From assembly GCF_014224355.1 (NCBI RefSeq), contig NZ_VNWP01000005.1, positions 62,001-126,000 of the forward strand: 64,000 nt of DNA, read 5' to 3'. Under the pieces are notes generated by a model, which made no database searches, was not told where the DNA came from, and was given only the letters and a program-made list of their open reading frames with translations. This stretch comes from Synechococcus sp. BSA11S (lineage in GTDB: Bacteria > Cyanobacteriota > Cyanobacteriia > PCC-6307 > Cyanobiaceae). The translations under genes and the position numbers were made by a program. Numbering within the stretch: the stretch's first letter is position 1; each line of letters begins with the position of its first letter. Shown in pieces: positions 1 through 9,270 of this stretch.

Positions 1-1
1 C

Positions 2-937
2 CTGCCGATCGAGCAACCCGATCTTCAGAAGCTGCAGCATCGCCTTGAAGACAGCAGTGACGACCTGCGCGCCAAGCGCTGGAGCGCCCTGACCGCCAAC
101 GTGCGCAGGGCTCAGGCGCAGCTGAGCAGCCGCCGCGCCGCACTGCTGGAGGCCTTCCAGCCCGAGCAGCGGAACCAGGCCAAGGCCCTGCTCACCAGCC
201 TGGAATCCGAGCTGCAGGCCGTGGCCGAAGCCGCCGAACAGCAGAACCGTGAGGCCTTTCTCGCCACCCGCCGCAGGGCCCTGAGCACCATCGGCGAAGC
301 GGAAGCCCTGCTGGTGGGGCCGTTCCCCTTCGAGATACCCGAAGCGTTCGCCGACCTGCCCAGGCTGCTGGGTCGCGCCACCGTCAAGCTCACCACCACC
401 AAGGGCGATCTGACCGCCGTGGTGGATGGGTACAACGCACCGCTGACAGCAGGTGCCTTCGTCGACCTCGTGCAGCGGGGCTTCTACGACGACCTGCCCT
501 TCATCCGCGCCGAGGATTTCTACGTCCTTCAGACCGGCGATCCGAAAGGATCCGCCAGCGGCTACCTGGACAGCTCGGGGCAGGAACGGCATGTGCCGCT
601 GGAAATCATGGTGCCGGGCCAGAGCCAGCCCTTCTACAACCAGACGTTCGAAGATCTCGGCCTGTTCAAGGCCACCCCTGTGCTTCCCTTCGCCACCAAG
701 GGAACCCTGGGCTGGGCCCATTCCGACCAAGCCCTCGATGATGGCTCCTCCCAGTTCTTCCTGTTCCTGTTCGAAGCGGAGCTCACCCCGGCTGGCCTGA
801 ATCTGATCGACGGCCGCTACGCCGCCTTCGGGTACGTGGTCGACGGCTTCGATGTGCTCCAGGAGCTCACCGCCGACGACGGCATCGTCAGGGCGACGGT
901 TGTGGAAGGGGCCGATAACCTGCGGCCCCATGCCTGA
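2..937 (+). CDS. Cyclophilin-type peptidyl-prolyl isomerase, TLP38-like (5' partial)
   Basis: The frame is open from base 2, so the true start lies left of the window; the in-frame GTG at 101 is probably internal. The first ~130 visible residues are Ala/Leu/Glu-rich and helical. A cyclophilin fold follows, with GTLGWAHS and GSSQFFLFL recognisable. In the active-site strand FIRAEDFYVLQ the catalytic Arg and Gln are kept, but the usual Phe is Tyr, and the His of the LDGxHxxFG segment is Tyr in LDGRYAAFG. A helical N-domain plus a degenerate cyclophilin domain is the architecture of the lumenal TLP38/CYP38 group, which in plants supports photosystem II assembly with little isomerase activity. 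A signal peptide would lie outside the window. The stop overlaps the thiL start by 8 bases, suggesting cotranscription. Confidence 0.85.
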   Translation: MPIEQPDLQKLQHRLEDSSDDLRAKRWSALTANVRRAQAQLSSRRAALLEAFQPEQRNQAKALLTSLESELQAVAEAAEQQNREAFLATRRRALSTIGEAEALLVGPFPFEIPEAFADLPRLLGRATVKLTTTKGDLTAVVDGYNAPLTAGAFVDLVQRGFYDDLPFIRAEDFYVLQTGDPKGSASGYLDSSGQERHVPLEIMVPGQSQPFYNQTFEDLGLFKATPVLPFATKGTLGWAHSDQALDDGSSQFFLFLFEAELTPAGLNLIDGRYAAFGYVVDGFDVLQELTADDGIVRATVVEGADNLRPHA

Positions 938-1952
938 AGGCTCCAGTGGCACGCCCACACTGGCCGATCTGGGGGAACGGGAACTGATCAAACGGCTGGG
1001 GGCCTATGCCCCGACGGGACAGTTAGACGACGATGCCGCCCTGCTGGACACCCCATCGGAGCGGACGCTGGTGGTGAACACCGACGTGCTGGTGGAGGGG
1101 GTGCATTTCAGTGACGCCACCATGGCCGCCGCCGATGTGGGCTGGCGGGCGGTGGCGGCCAACCTCTCGGACCTAGCGGCGATGGGATGCCGTGAGGTGC
1201 TGGGGGTGACGGTGGCCCTGGTGGCACCGGCGGCCACTCCCTGGCCCTGGGTGGAGGGGGTGTATCAGGGACTGAGTGCCGCCCTCGCCCGCTATGGGGG
1301 CACCCTGCTCGGGGGCGATTGCAGCGGGGGCAGCCTGCGCCTGCTCTCTCTGACGGCCCTGGGACGGCTGGGGCCGGACGGGCCGATCCGGCGGCGGGAT
1401 GGTCGCCCCGGCGATGCCCTGGTCTGCACGGGAGCCCACGGCCTTAGCCGCCTGGGGCTGGCGGCACTGCTCCAGGAGACCCGCACGGCCGCATCCCCTG
1501 ACTGGCGCCAGGCTTCTTCATCCCTGCTGGAGCGCGCCGTGGCGGCCCACCGCAGGCCCCAGCCCCGGCTGGATGCCGTGCAGGTGCTGGCGGCATGCCG
1601 GCCCAGCGGCCTCCCCTGGCGCGTGGCAGGCACCGACAGCAGCGATGGCCTGGCGGCTGCCCTGGGATGGCTGGGCCGGGGCAGCGGGTGTGATGCCCTG
1701 CTGGAGCGGCGGGCCTTGCCCCTCGATCACGAGATGGCCGCCCTGAATGAAGGCGAATCCTGGTGCCTGAACGGCGGTGAAGATTTCGAACTGGTGCTGG
1801 CCCTCGACCCAGACTGGGCCCAGCGGCTGATCCTGGCCCTGCCGGGAGCACGACGGATCGGATCACTGACCAGGGGAGCAGGAGAGCTGCGCTGGGCTGA
1901 TGGGGGATCTCCCCTGGCGGGCCCAGAAGCAGGCTTCACCCATTTTCACTGA
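930..1952 (+). CDS. thiL: Thiamine-monophosphate kinase ThiL
   Basis: It phosphorylates thiamine monophosphate to thiamine diphosphate, the last step of cofactor synthesis, in the cytosol. The 340-residue product has the ThiL/PurM-like motifs in order: LDDDAALLD near the N-terminus (Mg-ATP binding), NTDVLVEGVHF, GGDCSGG, GTDSSDGLAAALG and NGGEDFELVLALDP. The ATG at 930 is chosen because it lies just before the conserved ADLGERELIKRL helix. The longer frame from 852 would overlap the upstream cyclophilin gene with unrelated sequence. The 8-base overlap with that gene suggests translational coupling. Length is normal for the family. Confidence 0.95.
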   Translation: MPEGSSGTPTLADLGERELIKRLGAYAPTGQLDDDAALLDTPSERTLVVNTDVLVEGVHFSDATMAAADVGWRAVAANLSDLAAMGCREVLGVTVALVAPAATPWPWVEGVYQGLSAALARYGGTLLGGDCSGGSLRLLSLTALGRLGPDGPIRRRDGRPGDALVCTGAHGLSRLGLAALLQETRTAASPDWRQASSSLLERAVAAHRRPQPRLDAVQVLAACRPSGLPWRVAGTDSSDGLAAALGWLGRGSGCDALLERRALPLDHEMAALNEGESWCLNGGEDFELVLALDPDWAQRLILALPGARRIGSLTRGAGELRWADGGSPLAGPEAGFTHFH

Positions 1953-2002
1953 ATCGTCGCCAATCCTCCTCCCGGCGGGCCGCTGGGGCGGTGGAACCCA
2001 AG

Positions 2003-2029
2003 AAAAAGCCGCCCCCGAACGGGAGCGGC
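2003..2029 (-). terminator. Rho-independent terminator of gap2
   Basis: Read on the minus strand, GCCGCTCCC-GTTC-GGGGGCGGC forms a 9-bp stem with one mismatch and a 4-base loop, followed directly by TTTTTCTT. It lies about 30 bases after the gap2 stop. On the plus strand the hairpin is preceded by A residues and has no T-run after it, so it should act mainly on gap2. Confidence 0.85.
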
Positions 2030-2057
2030 CGGCAAACGAACGCTCAGAACCAGGGAC

Positions 2058-3080
2058 TCACTTCCAGTTCCTGGCCACCAGTTCGGCCAGATCGACGACC
2101 CGTTGGCTGTAGCCCCACTCGTTGTCGTACCAGGAGATGACCTTGACCATGTTGTCGCCCATCACCAGCGTGAGATCGGCATCCACGATTGTGGACTCAT
2201 CGGTGCCGGCGTGATCGGAGGAAACCAGAGGCAGATCGCAATACTTGATGATTCCTTTCATGCCGTTCTCGGAAGCTTCCTTGAGCACCGCATTCACTTC
2301 TTCACGGCTGGTGCCACGACTCACCTCCATCACGAGGTCGACAACGGACACATTCGGCGTGGGCACACGCATGGCGATGCCGTTCAGTTTCCCCTTCATC
2401 GGGGGGTAGACGAGAGCCACGGCCTTGGCGGCACCGGTGGAGGTGGGAACAATGTTGATCGCAGCGGCACGGGCACGGCGCAGATCACGGTGGCTGGCAT
2501 CGAGAATGCGCTGGTCACCGGTGTAGCTGTGGGTGGTGGTCATCGTGCCTTTGACGATGCCGAAAGCCTGGTCCAGCACTTTGACCAGGGGGGCCATGCA
2601 GTTGGTGGTGCAGCTGGCGTTGCTGATCACGTTGTAGTCGTCATGGCGGTACTGATCGTCGTTGACACCCACGACGAAGGTGCCGACTCCATCGCCCTTG
2701 CCAGGGGCCGTGATCAGGACCTTGCTGGCACCAGCCTTGAGATGTTTTCCGGCACCCTCGGTGTCAATGAAGACCCCGGTGGACTCGATCACCAGATCAA
2801 CACCCCAGTCCTTCCAGGGAAGATTGAGTGGGTTGCGATCGGAGAAACATTTGATCGTCTTGCCGTTGACGGTGAGCGTGTCTTTGGTGTGACCCACCAC
2901 GGTGTCACGAATCTTGCCCAGCATCGAGTCGTACTCGAGCAGATGGGCGTTGGTGCGCGGATCAGACGTGTCGTTGAGGCCCACCACCTCAATGCCGGTG
3001 TTCTCGCCACGGCTGAGCCAACAACGCATGAAGTTGCGACCGATCCGGCCGAATCCATTGATCGCAACGCGCAGGGTCAT
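2058..3080 (-). CDS. gap2: Glyceraldehyde-3-phosphate dehydrogenase, Gap2 type
   Basis: Catalyses interconversion of 1,3-bisphosphoglycerate and glyceraldehyde 3-phosphate; the Gap2 isoform works in the Calvin cycle. The N-terminus has the Rossmann motif [10 protein letters not shown], the catalytic motif is [13 protein letters not shown] (Cys at about residue 155), and the C-terminus has [13 protein letters not shown]. The 340-residue length is typical. The ATG at 3080 is chosen because family members begin [10 protein letters not shown]; the frame opens further upstream to 3176 with unrelated sequence. The leader holds a short hairpin at 3087-3101 just before the start. The gene diverges from murC and is followed by a strong terminator, so it is probably monocistronic. 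Similarity to phosphorylating plastid-type GAPDH is inferred from motifs only. Confidence 0.95.
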   Translation of the reverse strand: MTLRVAINGFGRIGRNFMRCWLSRGENTGIEVVGLNDTSDPRTNAHLLEYDSMLGKIRDTVVGHTKDTLTVNGKTIKCFSDRNPLNLPWKDWGVDLVIESTGVFIDTEGAGKHLKAGASKVLITAPGKGDGVGTFVVGVNDDQYRHDDYNVISNASCTTNCMAPLVKVLDQAFGIVKGTMTTTHSYTGDQRILDASHRDLRRARAAAINIVPTSTGAAKAVALVYPPMKGKLNGIAMRVPTPNVSVVDLVMEVSRGTSREEVNAVLKEASENGMKGIIKYCDLPLVSSDHAGTDESTIVDADLTLVMGDNMVKVISWYDNEWGYSQRVVDLAELVARNWK

Positions 3081-3086
3081 GGCAGG

Positions 3087-3101
3087 AACGGGAAACCCGT
3101 T
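3087..3101 (-). promoter_or_regulatory. Hairpin over the gap2 ribosome-binding region
   Basis: AACGGG-AAA-CCCGTT is a perfect 6-bp inverted repeat ending six bases before the gap2 ATG (minus strand). No clear purine-rich Shine-Dalgarno is seen in the same interval. The position suggests an effect on translation initiation; function is inferred only. Confidence 0.35.
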
Positions 3102-3232
3102 GACAAGGGGAGTTTGGCTGCCGATCATACAGAAATGGTCTGCCGGCCCCTGGACACACCCGAGCCGCAGAGCCAAACAAGCGTTAAAGGGGGAGAGACA
3201 ACGGCAGCGTCAACGCCTACCTTCGGGTCCGC

Positions 3233-4708
3233 ATGGAGACGCTTTTGGGACCGCTGCTCGACCACCGGGCTCCCCTCCACTTCATCGGGGTCGGCGGCAT
3301 CGGCATGTCGGCGCTGGCTGGAATTCTGGCCGACCGGGGTTTTCAGGTCAGTGGATCCGATCCGCGGCAGAGTCCCGTGCTTGAAGCCCTCGGGCGTCGT
3401 GGGGTGCGGGTCTTCGGCCAACAGGGGGCGGCCACCATCGCTGCCCTCGGAGCAGGTGCTGGAACACCGCCGCTGGTGGTGATCAGCACGGCGGTGCCCG
3501 CGGACAACCCGGAGCTTCTGGCGGCACGCCAGGCCGGCCTGACGATCTGCCACCGATCCGACGTGCTGGCGGCGCTGATCAACGCACAGCCCTCGATCGC
3601 CGTGGCGGGCAGCCATGGCAAGACCACCACCAGCACCTTGATCGCCACGCTGCTGGCGGCCACCGACCAGGACCCCACCGCCGTGATCGGTGGCATCGTG
3701 CCGGCGTTTCAGAGCAATGCCCGCAGCGGCCGGGGCCGTCTGCTGGTGGCCGAGGCGGATGAATCGGATGGCTCCCTGGTCAAATTCCGATCCAGCCTTG
3801 GACTGATCACCAACCTCGAGCTCGACCACACCGATCACTACCCCGATCTCGAGGCACTGGTCGAGACCCTCCAACGCTTCGCGGGAGGGTGCGGATCCCT
3901 GCTCGCCAACGCCGATTGTCCGGTGCTGCGCCAACATTTTCAGCCCGGCGCCTGGTGGTCGATCGAGCGCTGCGACGGCGTCGACTTCTCCGCCCTGGCG
4001 GTGGAGGAACACGGCGGGGGCACCCTGGCCGACTTCTACGAGAACGGAGAGCTGGTGGGGCGCTTCAGCCTGCCCCTGCCGGGACGCCACAACCTCAGCA
4101 ACGCCACCGCTGCCCTGGCGGCCTGCCGGCTGGAGGGCGTACCCTTCGGCGCCCTGGCCGCGGCGATGCGGACCCTGCGCTCGCCCGGACGGCGATTCGA
4201 CTTCCGGGGCGATTGGGCAGGTCGCCAGGTGGTCGACGACTATGCCCATCACCCCAGCGAGGTGGAGGCGACCCTGCACATGGCCCGGTTGATGGTGACC
4301 AGCGGCCGCAGCCCTCTGCCGAAAACTCCCAGGCGGGTGGTGGCCGTGTTCCAGCCCCACCGTTACAGCCGTACGGCCGAATTCCTGGACGCCTTCGCCG
4401 CCGCTCTGGCCCTGGCCGACTCGGTTCTGCTCGCCCCGCTCTTTGCCGCTGGGGAAGCCGCCATCCCGGGGATCGACAGCCAGGCCCTGGCCGATCGCCT
4501 GCGTCAACTCCGTCCTGGACTGCCCCTTCAGGTGAGCGCCACCCTCGACCAGCTGGCGGATCAGGTGGCGCGCCGCAGCCAACCCGGCGATCTGGTGCTG
4601 GTGATGGGAGCCGGCGATGTGAACGGTCTCTGGGGTCGCCTGCAGGCGCTGGCACAGCAGAAGCCGCCGGATGCCCCGGATGCTCCACCCGCCCCCCTGG
4701 CCGCCTGA
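3233..4708 (+). CDS. murC: UDP-N-acetylmuramate--L-alanine ligase MurC
   Basis: Adds L-alanine to UDP-MurNAc, the first amino-acid step of peptidoglycan precursor synthesis in the cytosol. The 491-residue protein has the Mur ligase layout: N-terminal UDP-binding Rossmann motif [15 protein letters not shown], central ATP loop [10 protein letters not shown] near residue 125, LELDHTDHY in the central domain, and DYAHHPSEV plus FQPHRYSRT in the C-terminal domain. The ATG at 3233 precedes this fold by a normal distance. murB follows after three bases, so the two are cotranscribed. The gene diverges from gap2 across a ~150-bp intergenic region. Confidence 0.96.
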   Translation: METLLGPLLDHRAPLHFIGVGGIGMSALAGILADRGFQVSGSDPRQSPVLEALGRRGVRVFGQQGAATIAALGAGAGTPPLVVISTAVPADNPELLAARQAGLTICHRSDVLAALINAQPSIAVAGSHGKTTTSTLIATLLAATDQDPTAVIGGIVPAFQSNARSGRGRLLVAEADESDGSLVKFRSSLGLITNLELDHTDHYPDLEALVETLQRFAGGCGSLLANADCPVLRQHFQPGAWWSIERCDGVDFSALAVEEHGGGTLADFYENGELVGRFSLPLPGRHNLSNATAALAACRLEGVPFGALAAAMRTLRSPGRRFDFRGDWAGRQVVDDYAHHPSEVEATLHMARLMVTSGRSPLPKTPRRVVAVFQPHRYSRTAEFLDAFAAALALADSVLLAPLFAAGEAAIPGIDSQALADRLRQLRPGLPLQVSATLDQLADQVARRSQPGDLVLVMGAGDVNGLWGRLQALAQQKPPDAPDAPPAPLAA

Positions 4709-4711
4709 GCC

Positions 4712-5665
4712 GTGCCCCTCATCCCGGCCCACCGGCCACCCCAGAGCCAGGTATCTCTGGCCGACTACACCACCTGGAAAGTGGGTGGACCGGCCGAATG
4801 GTTCGCTGAACCGGTCAGCCGCGAGGAACTGATCGCCCTGGCCCTCTGGGCGTTCTCGGAGGGCCTGCCCCTGCGCCTGATCGGTGCCGGCTCAAACCTG
4901 CTGGTGAGCGACGGCGGCCTCGACGGACTGACGCTCTGCAACCGCAGGCTGCAGGGCAGCGTCATCGAGTCGACCACGGGACTGGTGGAAGCCCAGGCAG
5001 GCGAACCCATCCCCACCCTGGCGCGCAAGGCGGCCCGGGCGGGCCTGAGCGGCCTGGAGTGGGCGGTGGGCATCCCCGGCACCGTTGGAGGGGCCGCAGT
5101 GATGAACGCGGGCGCCCAGGGGGGCTGCACAGCAGACTGGCTCCAGGAGGTCACGGTGCTCGATCCCACCGGCGGGGGTGAGCCTTTCGTGCTCCAGAGC
5201 CGCGAGCTGGAGTTCGCCTACCGCCACAGCCGCCTGCAGCGGGAGCCCCTGCTGGTGCTCTCGGCCCGGTTTGGCCTCAGTGCCGGCCACGATCCGGCCG
5301 AGATCAGCCGTCGCACCAGCGCCAACCTCTCCAGTCGCACCAGCAGTCAGCCTTACCAGCAGCCCAGTTGCGGCAGCGTCTTCCGCAATCCGGAGCCCCG
5401 CAAAGCCGGCCAGCTGATCGAGCAGCTGGGGCTCAAGGGGCTGGCGGTGGGTGGGGCGATGGTCTCGCCGATCCACGCCAACTTCATCGTCAACACCGGC
5501 AGCGCCAGCGCCCACGACATCGACCGGCTGATCCAGCTGGTCCAGCAGCGGGTCTTCGACGCCCACGGCATCGAGCTCCACCCGGAGGTGAAGCGTCTGG
5601 GTTCCTTCCCCGCCGGAAGGACCGGGTCGCGGAGCCAGAGCTTCGAAGGGGAGGCCGTAGCCTGA
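4712..5665 (+). CDS. murB: UDP-N-acetylenolpyruvoylglucosamine reductase MurB
   Basis: FAD-dependent, NADPH-driven reduction of UDP-GlcNAc-enolpyruvate to UDP-MurNAc, the step before MurC. FAD-binding motifs [26 protein letters not shown] and [16 protein letters not shown] are present. The catalytic serine motif is CGSVFRNP, followed by LIEQLGLKG and HANFIVN. The start is GTG at 4712, three bases after the murC stop, placing the conserved TTWKVGG at the usual distance. The 317-residue length is normal. Gene order murC-murB reverses the reaction order but makes one operon, probably including the downstream ybaB/ebfC gene 21 bases away. Confidence 0.95.
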   Translation: MPLIPAHRPPQSQVSLADYTTWKVGGPAEWFAEPVSREELIALALWAFSEGLPLRLIGAGSNLLVSDGGLDGLTLCNRRLQGSVIESTTGLVEAQAGEPIPTLARKAARAGLSGLEWAVGIPGTVGGAAVMNAGAQGGCTADWLQEVTVLDPTGGGEPFVLQSRELEFAYRHSRLQREPLLVLSARFGLSAGHDPAEISRRTSANLSSRTSSQPYQQPSCGSVFRNPEPRKAGQLIEQLGLKGLAVGGAMVSPIHANFIVNTGSASAHDIDRLIQLVQQRVFDAHGIELHPEVKRLGSFPAGRTGSRSQSFEGEAVA

Positions 5666-5686
5666 GCCGGCGCTCTTGATCTCCGC

Positions 5687-6022
5687 ATGGCAGGCTTCGG
5701 ACTCCCCAACTTCGGACAGCTGACCGAAGCCTTCCGCAAGGCCCAGCAGATCCAGCAGGACGCCCAGAAGCTCCAGGACGAACTGGATGCCATGGAGCTG
5801 GAGGGCAGCAGCGCAGATGGACGGGCCAGCGTCTGGCTGACCGGCAACCAGCAACCGCTGAAGGTGAGGATCGCCCCCGAGCTGCTGAACGACGGGGCTG
5901 AGGCCACCGAGGCGGCCACCCTGGAGGCCCTCAGGGCCGCCTACGACCTCTCCACGGGCACGATGAAGGAGCGGATGGAAGAACTCACCGGCGGACTGAA
6001 CCTGCCAGGCCTGGGGAGCTGA
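5687..6022 (+). CDS. YbaB/EbfC family nucleoid-associated protein
   Basis: Small DNA-binding protein (111 residues) of the YbaB/EbfC family, which forms dimers that coat and bend DNA. Seen here: a glutamine- and lysine-rich N-terminal helix ([19 protein letters not shown]), a central beta region, and a C-terminal helix ending in GLNLPGLGS. The FGxxxxxxxAFxKAQ-type start is typical of cyanobacterial members. It lies 21 bases after murB on the same strand and probably belongs to that operon. It faces rsgA, whose stop is only five bases away, with no clear terminator between. Confidence 0.9.
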   Translation: MAGFGLPNFGQLTEAFRKAQQIQQDAQKLQDELDAMELEGSSADGRASVWLTGNQQPLKVRIAPELLNDGAEATEAATLEALRAAYDLSTGTMKERMEELTGGLNLPGLGS

Positions 6023-6027
6023 AGGGG

Positions 6028-7029
6028 TCAGCCCGGATCAGGAGCCTCCTGACGCTGACGACGACGGGAGGGCTGTCCCGGTCCTCCCTGGGCACGAGCC
6101 GCCAGAGACGTCCCACGGCTCTGCTCCAACTCAGCCAGCCCTTGCAGGTAGTAGTCATAGCGGTCCCAGGCCGTCCCCACCCGACAGCCGGGATCGCCAC
6201 GATGCCGGCAGTTGCTGAAGCGACAGGCCCCCCTCTCCAGCGCCTGGGCAATCTCCGGAAACAGCGCCGGCAGAACCGCGGGGTCGCGGGGCAGATCCGG
6301 CCGGTTGAACCCTGGGGTATCGGCGATCAAAGCCCCCGGGGCCAGGGGAAAGAGCTCCACGTGTCGGGTGGTGTGACGCCCACGCCTGAGCCGCCCTGAG
6401 ACGGAGCCGACCCGCAGCGCCAGCGCCGGCACCAGGGCGTTGAGCAGGCTGCTCTTTCCCACCCCGGAAGGGCCACAGACCACGGCGATTCCAGGCTGGG
6501 CCAGGCGCTCCTTCAATGGAGCCAGGCCTTCGCCGCTGGCCGTGCTGACGGAGATCGGGTCATAGCCCCAGCCGCACAGCCGCTGCCGCCAGTGTTCGAG
6601 CAGATCGCGCGGGGCCAGGTCGGCCTTGGAGAAGACCACCTGCACAGGCTGACCGCTGTGCTCGGCCGTGAGCAGGAACCGGCTGATCTGCTCCGGATCC
6701 GGGGCGGGCTCGGCCATGGCCACAACCACCACGATCCGGTTGCAGTTGGCCACGGGTGGACGCCCCAGCAGGCTGGTGCGGGGCAGCAGGGCACCAACGG
6801 CAGCACGGCCGGCCGGCCAGTCGATGCCCTCGAGTCCCACCCGATCACCCACGTGGATCCGGGCACCCGCCTGGTCCAGCCGGGTGCGGCGGGTGCAGAG
6901 CAGCCGATTCAGGCCTCCGGGACCAGGAATCTCCAGGTTCACCTGGCAGAAGTTGGCCTGAATCGCCGTGACCAGCCCCCTGACCATCACCCTGTCGTGT
7001 TCAGCGCTGGCCTCAGCCTCAGCCCCCAT
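6028..7029 (-). CDS. rsgA: Small ribosomal subunit biogenesis GTPase RsgA
   Basis: Circularly permuted GTPase that checks late maturation of the 30S subunit. Domains in order: OB-fold N-terminal part (GLVTAIQANFCQVNLE), then permuted GTPase motifs FSKADL (G4), GPSGVGKSSLLN (G1) and DTPGFNRPD (G3), then a C-terminal zinc-binding CxxxxCxHxxxxxC (CRFSNCRHRGDPGC). The ATG at 7029 overlaps the stop of the upstream TusA-like gene by 11 bases, which favours this start over the longer frame to 7101. It is the last gene of the grpE-dnaJ-tusA-rsgA operon. About 333 residues, normal length. Confidence 0.93.
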   Translation of the reverse strand: MGAEAEASAEHDRVMVRGLVTAIQANFCQVNLEIPGPGGLNRLLCTRRTRLDQAGARIHVGDRVGLEGIDWPAGRAAVGALLPRTSLLGRPPVANCNRIVVVVAMAEPAPDPEQISRFLLTAEHSGQPVQVVFSKADLAPRDLLEHWRQRLCGWGYDPISVSTASGEGLAPLKERLAQPGIAVVCGPSGVGKSSLLNALVPALALRVGSVSGRLRRGRHTTRHVELFPLAPGALIADTPGFNRPDLPRDPAVLPALFPEIAQALERGACRFSNCRHRGDPGCRVGTAWDRYDYYLQGLAELEQSRGTSLAARAQGGPGQPSRRRQRQEAPDPG

Positions 7030-7312
7030 GGCGACGGATCCACAAGCGGACACCCTCCTCCCCTGGAGCCTCCTGACTGCCTGCGCTGGTCGCCGGTCCA
7101 CGCTCCACCCGGTGGCCCTCCTGGCTCAGCCCTTCGCCCACCATCAGCTCAGGCTCACCGGCGTCGAGATCGAGCTGCAGCCAGTCGCCCACGGCGATGG
7201 TTTCGAGCGCCAGACGGCTGCGGATGAAGTTGAGGGGACAGGGGGTGCCCCGCAGATCAAGCCGCAGGGCGGGCTCCGCGGGTGGAGGCTCCGGTGGAGG
7301 GCTGCTGGTCAC
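7019..7312 (-). CDS. TusA/SirA-family sulfurtransferase-like protein
   Basis: 97-residue protein with the TusA-family signature: after a proline-rich N-terminal stretch comes LRGTPCPLNFIRSRLALE, with the conserved Cys-Pro that carries persulfide in TusA. It continues as a small alpha-beta fold (GDWLQLDLDAGEP, LSQEGH). In bacteria TusA relays sulfur for tRNA thiolation or molybdopterin; the partner in cyanobacteria is not evident here. The start is GTG at 7312, 12 bases after the dnaJ stop, and its 3' end overlaps rsgA. Position inside a chaperone/ribosome assembly operon is the only context clue. Confidence 0.8.
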   Translation of the reverse strand: MTSSPPPEPPPAEPALRLDLRGTPCPLNFIRSRLALETIAVGDWLQLDLDAGEPELMVGEGLSQEGHRVERGPATSAGSQEAPGEEGVRLWIRRHGG

Positions 7313-7324
7313 AGGGCCATGGGG

Positions 7325-8437
7325 TTATCCGAACAGTCCGCCGAACAGTCCACTCTTGTGGGGGTGGTCCTTGGCGGAATGGTGACCCGCCAGCTGCTCC
7401 AGCAGGTCCCGTTCGTGGTTGCTGAGCTTGGTGGGCACCTGCACCTTCACGTTGAAGAGATGGTTGCCCCGGGCCACCGGATTGCCCAGCTTGGGGACAC
7501 CCTTGCCCGTGAGGGTGAGGGTGGTGCCGGGTTGGGTGCCCGCCGGAATCTCCAGGTTTGCCGGCCCATCCACCGTGTCCACCTCGATCGTGTCGCCCAG
7601 GATCGCCTGCAGGTAGTTGACCGCCACGTCGGAGTGGATGTGGATCCCGTCACGGCGCAGCTTGTCGTGGGACTGAACGAACAGGTAGACGTAGAGGTCG
7701 CCGGCAGGACCGCCGCGCTGACCGGCATTGCCCTCGGCGGCCACCCGCAGACGGGTGCCTGAGTCGACCCCGGCCGGAATGGTGATCCGGAGTTTCTTGC
7801 GCACCTGCTGAACGCCCTGGCCACCACAGGCGCCGCAGGGGTCGGCGATCACCTGACCGGTCCCTTCGCAGGTGGGGCACGGGGCCACCTGGGTGAAGCT
7901 GCCGAAGGGCGTTCGCGTCGCCCGACGCACCTGACCCTGGCCGCCGCAGGTGCCGCAGGTGGTGGGTCCGCTGCCACTCTTGGCGCCGCTGCCCTTGCAG
8001 GTGTCACAGGTTTCCAGGTGCCTGATCTGCACCTCCTTCTCCTGCCCGAAAACCGCTTCGTTGAAGCTGATGCTCAGATCGAGGCGCAGGTCATCTCCCT
8101 GGCGGGGGCCACGGCGGCGGGAGGCTCCGCCGCCGCCTGCGGCTCCGCCGAAGCCACTGAAGAAGGTCTCGAACAGATCCGCGAACCCTCCCATGTCGCC
8201 CATGTCGGGGGCACCGGCGCCCGAGACGCCCGCCTCACCGAACTGGTCGTAGCGAGCCCGGGTCTGGGGATCACTGAGCACCTCGTAGGCCCGGCCGATC
8301 TCCTTGAAGCGATCCTCCGCGCCTGGATCCTTGTTGATGTCGGGGTGGTACTGCCGGGCCAGGCGTCGGTAGGCCCGCTTGAGGGTGTCCGCGTCCGCAT
8401 CACGGGACACTCCCAGCAGGTCGTAGTACTCGGCCAT
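7325..8437 (-). CDS. dnaJ: Chaperone protein DnaJ (type I Hsp40)
   Basis: Co-chaperone that delivers substrates to DnaK and stimulates its ATPase. The 370 residues show an N-terminal J domain ([20 protein letters not shown], with HPD), a Gly/Phe-rich linker, four CxxCxGxG zinc repeats ([32 protein letters not shown]) and the C-terminal substrate-binding domains. All elements of a full-length type I DnaJ are present. The start ATG shares bases with the grpE TGA (ATGA overlap), a sign of translational coupling. The dnaK gene in this window lies 44 kb away, not in this operon. Confidence 0.96.
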   Translation of the reverse strand: MAEYYDLLGVSRDADADTLKRAYRRLARQYHPDINKDPGAEDRFKEIGRAYEVLSDPQTRARYDQFGEAGVSGAGAPDMGDMGGFADLFETFFSGFGGAAGGGGASRRRGPRQGDDLRLDLSISFNEAVFGQEKEVQIRHLETCDTCKGSGAKSGSGPTTCGTCGGQGQVRRATRTPFGSFTQVAPCPTCEGTGQVIADPCGACGGQGVQQVRKKLRITIPAGVDSGTRLRVAAEGNAGQRGGPAGDLYVYLFVQSHDKLRRDGIHIHSDVAVNYLQAILGDTIEVDTVDGPANLEIPAGTQPGTTLTLTGKGVPKLGNPVARGNHLFNVKVQVPTKLSNHERDLLEQLAGHHSAKDHPHKSGLFGGLFG

Positions 8438-9168
8438 CAGCTGGATTCCTCACCACCTTCCGTCCCGTCCTGGGAGAGGGGCGCGGCCCCCTCCGAGGCC
8501 CCGGGACCCGGTCCCATCGAGACTTTGACCAGAGCATGGCGCAGCACACGCCCATTCAGCTGATACCCGCGCTGGAGTTCCTCGATCACCAGATCCTCGG
8601 CCAGCTGGTCACTGGGCTCCCGCAGCACCGCCTCATGCAGGCTGGGATCGAAGGGTTCTCCCTCCACCCGCATCGCCGCCACCCCCAGCTGCTTGAAGGC
8701 ATCGACGAGTTGTTTGTACAGGCCCTGATAGCTGCGGTGGAGGGTCTGGGCCTCCTCGCTCTGGGGATCGAGCTGCTGGCGGGCGCGGTCGAAGTTGTCG
8801 ACCACGGGCAGAATCTCGCTGAGGGTGGAGCAGGCGATCTGCAGACGCAGGTCCTCCTGGTCACGGCTCTGGCGCTTGCGGAAGTTGTCGAAGTCGGCGG
8901 CCATGCGCATGTACTGGCCGCGCAGACTCTCATGTTCGCTGCGCAGCTTCTCGAGTTCGGCAGCCAGCCGTTCGGCCTGGGGCTCCGGGTCCGTCTCGCC
9001 AGTTGCCGCGGACGACCCCTGGGACCCCTGGGGGCCAGCGGAGGAGGGCTCCGGCGCGGAGGTGGTGTCGGATGCAGCCTCCACCACCTCAGTGGGCACA
9101 GGGTCTTGAAGAGGGGAGTCCGCCTGGGCTGCGGGATCCTGAGAAAAGGGAGTGGCTTCGCCGCTCAT
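8437..9168 (-). CDS. grpE: Nucleotide exchange factor GrpE
   Basis: Releases ADP from DnaK. The 243-residue protein has an acidic, low-complexity N-terminal extension of ~70 residues rich in Pro, Ser, Glu and Ala. A long coiled coil follows ([21 protein letters not shown]), then [11 protein letters not shown] and the C-terminal beta domain ending [12 protein letters not shown]. The ATG at 9168 is chosen because it begins a GrpE-like N-terminus and leaves a ~100-bp divergent promoter region before pilB; the frame continues far upstream only as shadow of pilB. It is first in the operon with dnaJ. Confidence 0.94.
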   Translation of the reverse strand: MSGEATPFSQDPAAQADSPLQDPVPTEVVEAASDTTSAPEPSSAGPQGSQGSSAATGETDPEPQAERLAAELEKLRSEHESLRGQYMRMAADFDNFRKRQSRDQEDLRLQIACSTLSEILPVVDNFDRARQQLDPQSEEAQTLHRSYQGLYKQLVDAFKQLGVAAMRVEGEPFDPSLHEAVLREPSDQLAEDLVIEELQRGYQLNGRVLRHALVKVSMGPGPGASEGAAPLSQDGTEGGEESS

Positions 9169-9270
9169 GCTGACTGAACCGCCTATCGGTCCTAAACATG
9201 TTGAAGGTCGACGGGCTCCTCCCACAAGCGGCGGAAGCCCGCACCTGATTCCTTCTGCCCCGCCCTGGCC

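Noticed and set aside
2103-3482. 459-codon plus-strand open frame antisense to gap2
   Set aside because: It mirrors gap2 codons and crosses the gap2/murC promoter region; composition is that of a shadow frame in GC-rich DNA and no protein motif is seen.
3125-4732. 535-codon minus-strand frame opposite murC
   Set aside because: Shadow of murC; Gly/Gln/His-rich translation without recognisable domains, while murC has complete motifs.
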